Source: Myxococcus xanthus (GTDB taxonomy: Bacteria > Myxococcota > Myxococcia > Myxococcales > Myxococcaceae). Taken from it: a stretch of DNA of 64,000 nt. Made by a program: the position numbers and the translations under genes. Below are positions 60,428 through 64,000 of this stretch, in pieces (the stretch's first letter is position 1; each line of letters begins with the position of its first letter). Below the pieces are notes generated by a model that saw only the letters and a list, made by a program, of their open reading frames with translations, was not told the origin of the DNA and made no database searches. The stretch is taken from assembly GCF_013116825.1 (NCBI RefSeq), contig NZ_JABFNS010000004.1, positions 80,104 through 144,103 on the forward strand, given 5' to 3'.

Positions 60428-62149
60428 ATGGCGCAGATGTTCCCCTCGTTGACCGATTTGGAACTCAAGGAACTGGCGAAGAAGTCGTCGGCGGAGATCG
60501 ACGTATACCGAGCCTTCCGCGATCAGACGCCAGCGGAGTGGTTAGTGCTCCATGGACTTAGCTTGATCTCCCGTACACCAGGCGCTCCGCCGAGAGACGC
60601 GGAGGCAGACTTCGTCGTCTTCGAGCCTAAACGGGGCTTCGTGGTAGTCGAGGTCAAGGGTGGCGGTGTGTCCAGGGATGCGCGGGGACGATGGTCATCT
60701 ACAGGCAGGAATGGGACTTACAAAATCAAGGACCCCGTCCAGCAGGCGAAAGCCAATAAGCACCAAGTTCTGGATAGCCTCAAGAGTGCAAAGACATGGG
60801 GGCCCTCAGGCGCCCCAATGCTGCTGATGGGGCACGCGGCGCTCTTCCCCGATACGTTCACCACGAGTTCCTTCGTTGCACCGGATCGGCCCCAGGAGAT
60901 CCTTGGTGCTGGTTCGGACGTGAAGCGCCTTCAAGCATGGGTAGACGGCGTCTTCCGCTACTGGGCGACGAACAACGCATCCTGGAAGCCACTTGGGCAG
61001 CTCGGAATGGGCGTGGTCCGAGCGGTCTTTTGTTCCCAGGTGACTGTCCAGGCGTCGCTATCGTTGGCCATCGAGCGGGAGCAGCGGCGCCAAGTCGAAT
61101 TAACGCAACGTCAGGCGCTAACGCTCCAGAATCTGCGCTACCGCAGACGCGCAGCTATCGCCGGGGCCGCGGGTACGGGTAAGACGCTCATTGCGCTTCA
61201 GCACGCCCGGGCGATTGCTGCTCAGGGGCGGAGGACGTTGCTTGTCTGCTACTCCCGCGCATTGGCGGACTTCTTGGGTCGCGAGGCGGGCGGCGTCGCC
61301 AATCTGGAGGTCATGGATTTCCACCAGCTCTGCGATAGGCGTGTGAAGCACGTGAAGCGGACCAAAGGGATCGACCTGTTGGCGATGGCCAAGGAAAAAC
61401 TCCCGATGGGTGATGAATACAACGTTCAACTGCCCTATGCGCTTGCTCTTTCTACGGAGCATGATCCGCAAAGGTATCAAGCGATTCTGGTAGACGAAGG
61501 TCAGGACTTCGGCGACGAGTACTGGCTCCCCGTGGAACTGCTGCTTGCAAGCCAAGAGGACACTCAGCTCTACGTCTTTTACGACCCTAATCAAGCCATC
61601 TACAAGCTTGCGAAGGATCTATCCAATCTTGGTCTTGGTCCGCCACTGCTTCTCACGGAGAACTGCCGTAATACCCGCCCCGTTCATGAAGCGGCCTATC
61701 GCTATTACCAAGGCGACGACGTGGCGCCACCCGAGGTGGAGGGGGAGCCCATTACCCAACTCTCCGCCGACGGGCTGAAGGCCCAAGCGAAGTGCATCCA
61801 GACTATCGTGAGCAATCTGCTTCAACAGGGGGGGCTGAAGCCTGACGAAATCGTCGTATTGGTGGCCGGTGAGCGCAAAGATGGTCACTTCCGCGCGCTG
61901 CATGATTGCGGTGATCCTGGTGGGGCATGCTGGAGCTTCGAAGTCCTCTGGCGGCCTGGATGCGTGCTGGTGGACACGGCGCGCCGCTTTAAGGGCTTAG
62001 AGGCTACTGCGGTGATCCTATGGTGCGCCGAGGAGGTGGACGCCACCATTGAGAGAGAACTGCTGTACGTGGCATTTACACGCGCTCGGAACCGTCTATG
62101 GGTTGTCGGCACCGCTGCGAGGATAGCGAAGGTTCTGCGAGGGGGGTGA
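60428..62149 (+). CDS. NERD-domain SF1 (UvrD-like) helicase
   Basis: 573 aa from the ATG at 60428, 10 nt after GGAGG (60413-60417) and 1 nt after the preceding stop. N-terminal NERD domain (about 20-130) with DAEADFVVFE, FVVVEVKGG (Asp61, Glu75, Lys77), a PD-(D/E)xK-type site. Then SF1 helicase motifs: Walker A AGAAGTGKT (245-253), CYSRALADFL, ILVDEGQDF (DEGQD 356-360), YVFYDPNQAIY, LLTENCRNTRPVHE, VDTARRFKGLEATAVI and LLYVAFTRARNRLWVVG. It should unwind and possibly cut DNA. Tightly coupled to the sacsin-DUF3883 gene, so the two products probably work together. Confidence 0.88.
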   Translation: MAQMFPSLTDLELKELAKKSSAEIDVYRAFRDQTPAEWLVLHGLSLISRTPGAPPRDAEADFVVFEPKRGFVVVEVKGGGVSRDARGRWSSTGRNGTYKIKDPVQQAKANKHQVLDSLKSAKTWGPSGAPMLLMGHAALFPDTFTTSSFVAPDRPQEILGAGSDVKRLQAWVDGVFRYWATNNASWKPLGQLGMGVVRAVFCSQVTVQASLSLAIEREQRRQVELTQRQALTLQNLRYRRRAAIAGAAGTGKTLIALQHARAIAAQGRRTLLVCYSRALADFLGREAGGVANLEVMDFHQLCDRRVKHVKRTKGIDLLAMAKEKLPMGDEYNVQLPYALALSTEHDPQRYQAILVDEGQDFGDEYWLPVELLLASQEDTQLYVFYDPNQAIYKLAKDLSNLGLGPPLLLTENCRNTRPVHEAAYRYYQGDDVAPPEVEGEPITQLSADGLKAQAKCIQTIVSNLLQQGGLKPDEIVVLVAGERKDGHFRALHDCGDPGGACWSFEVLWRPGCVLVDTARRFKGLEATAVILWCAEEVDATIERELLYVAFTRARNRLWVVGTAARIAKVLRGG

Positions 62150-62321
62150 CGGGTATCGCGAGAAGGCTCTCTCGGAAATGCCATCTGCTACCAGAGCCTA
62201 CAGTCCATTCGAACCCGAGTATAGCCGTGCAGCTCTTTCATGATTTGCCATCCGACGGTGGAGGGCGATAGTCAATTGCACGACGCCCTTCGCCTTGGTC
62301 ACTCCAGTGTGAGGCGTGCCA

Positions 62322-63860
62322 TTACACGGGATTCCGGCCGCTTTCACCGGGTTCTGCTGCCGCGCCGTGAACCTCAAAGAGTGAGAGAAAGTTCGGCTGC
62401 CGCTCCCGTAGTGCGTTGTAACTCTGCCGATGAAGGCAAAGCACGAACGTGTTGCGCGCGCGGGATGCGGCCACGTAGGCGATACGCTGCTCCTCGGCTG
62501 AAGCCCCTTGAGACCACCACTCCGTCGACGGGCAGCCGCGACCACCTCTCCCGGGCTTGGGCACGTACAATGTGACGCAATCGAATTCTGCACCTTTGAC
62601 TTGGTGCACAGTGCTCGTGGTCAGCATCGAATGTGCCCTCGCTCCTGGTCCGTCTAGTGGGGGTCTCGGGTCCATGTCGAGCTCTTCCCGCTGGAACCTG
62701 GCGCTCAGCGCCCTCGCGTTTGGGGCCACTCCGAGTCTTGAGGCCGTGCAGGATAGCATCTCCCGCATCCGCCGCTTCCAAGCCCCCCAGGTTTCATTGG
62801 GGCTCTCCACGCGGTGGGCGGCCCAGGCGACCTGCCCGATGGCAAGGCTCCAGAACCTCCTGCTAATGCCTGCTTCTTGGAGTTCTGCTGCCGAGGGCAG
62901 CGGTTTCCCGTCCAAGATAAGGTCACCAAGGACTAGCTCGATAAGCCGAGCTGCGTCAGCAGTCGCCCCGCCAGCAAGGAGCCGGGCTGCAAGGTTCAGC
63001 CGGCGTACCGTGTTCAAGCGGCCGCGGTAGTCCTCTCTGCGCAAGCTGGACGTGAGCTGCTGAACCGTAGTGGTCGCGCGACCGAGTAGTGCGTGGGACG
63101 ACGCCTCCGGGGCCATCGCCTGGACCTGCGCGAGGAGCAGCTCGGTGGATACAGCACTGGCTTGCGCGTGCTCGTGAACCAGGATGATGGCTCGGCCGTT
63201 CGTCTCGCCGCGTGCCGCAATAGCCCGCCCCGACGCGGAGAGCGCTGACGCGACAGTCGCGATGCGCTCTGCACATCGGTGGGTACGCGACAGCGAGTAC
63301 CTCTTGGCTCCCGGTAGGCTCAGGGCCTCGTCGAAGAGCGCTGGGCTCGCACCCCGGAATTCGTAGATGGACTGGTCGGGATCACCGACCAAGAGACCGC
63401 GCACATTCGGGTTTGCAAGCTGGGCTAGCAACGCTCGGCCGAGAAACCATCCTGTGTCCTGCAACTCATCCACAAGAATGACGGGGAATCGCCGGCCGAC
63501 GATGCGCGCGATGTTACTCCCATGGACCGGGTGCCGCAGGAGAGCTGATGCCAAGTAGTGATTGTCCGAGTGGGTGATGCGCCCGGTCTTTTCCCACTCC
63601 CGGCGCTTCTCCTGAAGCAATCTCGAGTGCAGGCGTGTTTCAACGGGCTGGGAGCGGCCATGGCGGTCCACATAGGTGAAGGTCGGGGCGTCCTCGCTTC
63701 CACCTGCGAGGGTGAGCGCGAGGATGCTTGGCCGGAATCCCGCGCGTCCGCCCCCGACCACGTCGACTTCTCTAGCGTTCGCCTCCAGGTCGAAAGGGGC
63801 CGGAATGAGCCTCACGCCTCTAGCTGAGGCGCCGAGAAGGTGCGCGAAGGGCCGAACCAC
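62322..63860 (-). CDS. UvrD-like helicase lacking N-terminal Walker A, probably truncated
   Basis: 512 aa from a GTG. Helicase motifs II to VI are present: VILVDELQDTGWF, LLVGDPDQSIYEFRGA, SLSRTHRCAERI, TSTVHQVKGAEFDCVTLYVP and RIAYVAASRARNTFVL. Walker A and motif Ia are absent. The frame continues upstream for 16 more codons with helicase-like sequence (DNYLDAHRFLRFVVRPFAHL) until a TGA at 63909-63911, so the first about 100 residues were lost or lie in another frame. ATPase activity is unlikely unless the missing part is supplied. It is convergent with the NERD helicase gene across 172 bp with no gene. Confidence 0.72.
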   Translation of the reverse strand: MVRPFAHLLGASARGVRLIPAPFDLEANAREVDVVGGGRAGFRPSILALTLAGGSEDAPTFTYVDRHGRSQPVETRLHSRLLQEKRREWEKTGRITHSDNHYLASALLRHPVHGSNIARIVGRRFPVILVDELQDTGWFLGRALLAQLANPNVRGLLVGDPDQSIYEFRGASPALFDEALSLPGAKRYSLSRTHRCAERIATVASALSASGRAIAARGETNGRAIILVHEHAQASAVSTELLLAQVQAMAPEASSHALLGRATTTVQQLTSSLRREDYRGRLNTVRRLNLAARLLAGGATADAARLIELVLGDLILDGKPLPSAAELQEAGISRRFWSLAIGQVAWAAHRVESPNETWGAWKRRMREMLSCTASRLGVAPNARALSARFQREELDMDPRPPLDGPGARAHSMLTTSTVHQVKGAEFDCVTLYVPKPGRGGRGCPSTEWWSQGASAEEQRIAYVAASRARNTFVLCLHRQSYNALRERQPNFLSLFEVHGAAAEPGESGRNPV

Positions 63861-63908
63861 GAATCGAAGGAAGCGGTGAGCGTCAAGGTAGTTGTCGCGT
63901 GAGAGAGT

Positions 63909-64000
63909 TCAACCGATGCGCTTCAACTCCTGCACGGCCAGGGTGGGGTTCGGGGAGGGGTTGAGGCGCACTGGGCCTGCCGGTGTCCAGTCTCGCGTGT
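63909..64000 (-). CDS. Possible end of another gene, partial at right edge
   Basis: On the minus strand the frame from the edge reads TRDWTPAGPVRLNPSPNPTL then AVQELKRIG before the TGA at 63909. It may be the C-terminus of an unrelated gene whose end cut into the helicase. Only 29 residues are visible and no family is recognised. Confidence 0.25.
   Translation of the reverse strand, partial: TRDWTPAGPVRLNPSPNPTLAVQELKRIG

Noticed and set aside
62195..62240. TTCGAA-containing stretch resembling a tRNA T-loop
   Set aside because: Flanking bases do not form the 5-bp T-stem nor an acceptor stem; no cloverleaf on either strand.

Overview
The window is very G+C-rich DNA from a myxobacterium of the Myxococcus/Corallococcus type. 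The pointers are families largely confined to that group (a DUSAM-domain protein and a DUF2381 protein beside a membrane Ser/Thr kinase), very high third-position G+C, and an NRPS terminal module of the myxalamid kind. No rRNA, tRNA or CRISPR array was found.

Layout. (1) 1-5.9 kb, + strand: the 3' end of an NRPS (A-PCP-reductase, alanine-type code, the arrangement of myxalamid MxaA), a lipoprotein resembling thiaminase I, and a sulfatase. (2) 6-14 kb: an acyl-homoserine-lactone-synthase-like GNAT gene broken by a frameshift and a stop, a LuxR-type regulator on the opposite strand, three 16-bp TACC-N8-GGTA dyads around it, an SbcD/SbcC-like nuclease-ATPase pair, gene debris (LysR, alcohol dehydrogenase and RND pump fragments, plus a second synthase fragment) and an intact SDR. 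(3) 14-48.4 kb, all on the - strand and mostly overlapping: an extracellular contractile injection system (eCIS). In transcription order it encodes a 1700-aa DUF4157 protein (probable effector), an unknown, a pentapeptide-repeat protein, a DUF4255 cap protein, a carboxypeptidase-regulatory-like protein, sheath, tube, second sheath, second tube, a CIS-tube protein with a huge Gly/Ala/Ser-rich tail, a 57-aa protein, spike proteins gpD and gpV, an unknown with a hydrophobic C-terminus, gp25, baseplate J, gpI fused to a probable propeller, three proteins sharing one N-terminal motif (the largest with a lectin-like propeller), a possible tape-measure protein and an AAA ATPase. No PAAR tip protein or phage-type tail fibre is recognisable. 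(4) 48.6-54.8 kb: DUSAM, DUF2019 and DUF2381 proteins, a membrane Ser/Thr kinase, two small XRE regulators and a kinase that lost its N-lobe at an IS256-type transposase remnant. Two inverted copies of that remnant bracket the segment. (5) 55-64 kb, visibly lower G+C: a 1799-aa sacsin-like ATPase with a C-terminal DUF3883 nuclease-like domain, followed after 1 nt by a NERD-UvrD helicase, and on the opposite strand a UvrD-like helicase without its N-terminal Walker A.

How it fits together. The eCIS block should build a phage-tail-like injector. The DUF4157 protein is the likely cargo and the lectin-like propeller protein a candidate for target recognition. The 55-62 kb pair joins two ATPases each carrying a PD-(D/E)xK-like nuclease domain and looks like an uncharacterised defence module next to mobile-element debris. 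These two regions are the best places to look for new biology.
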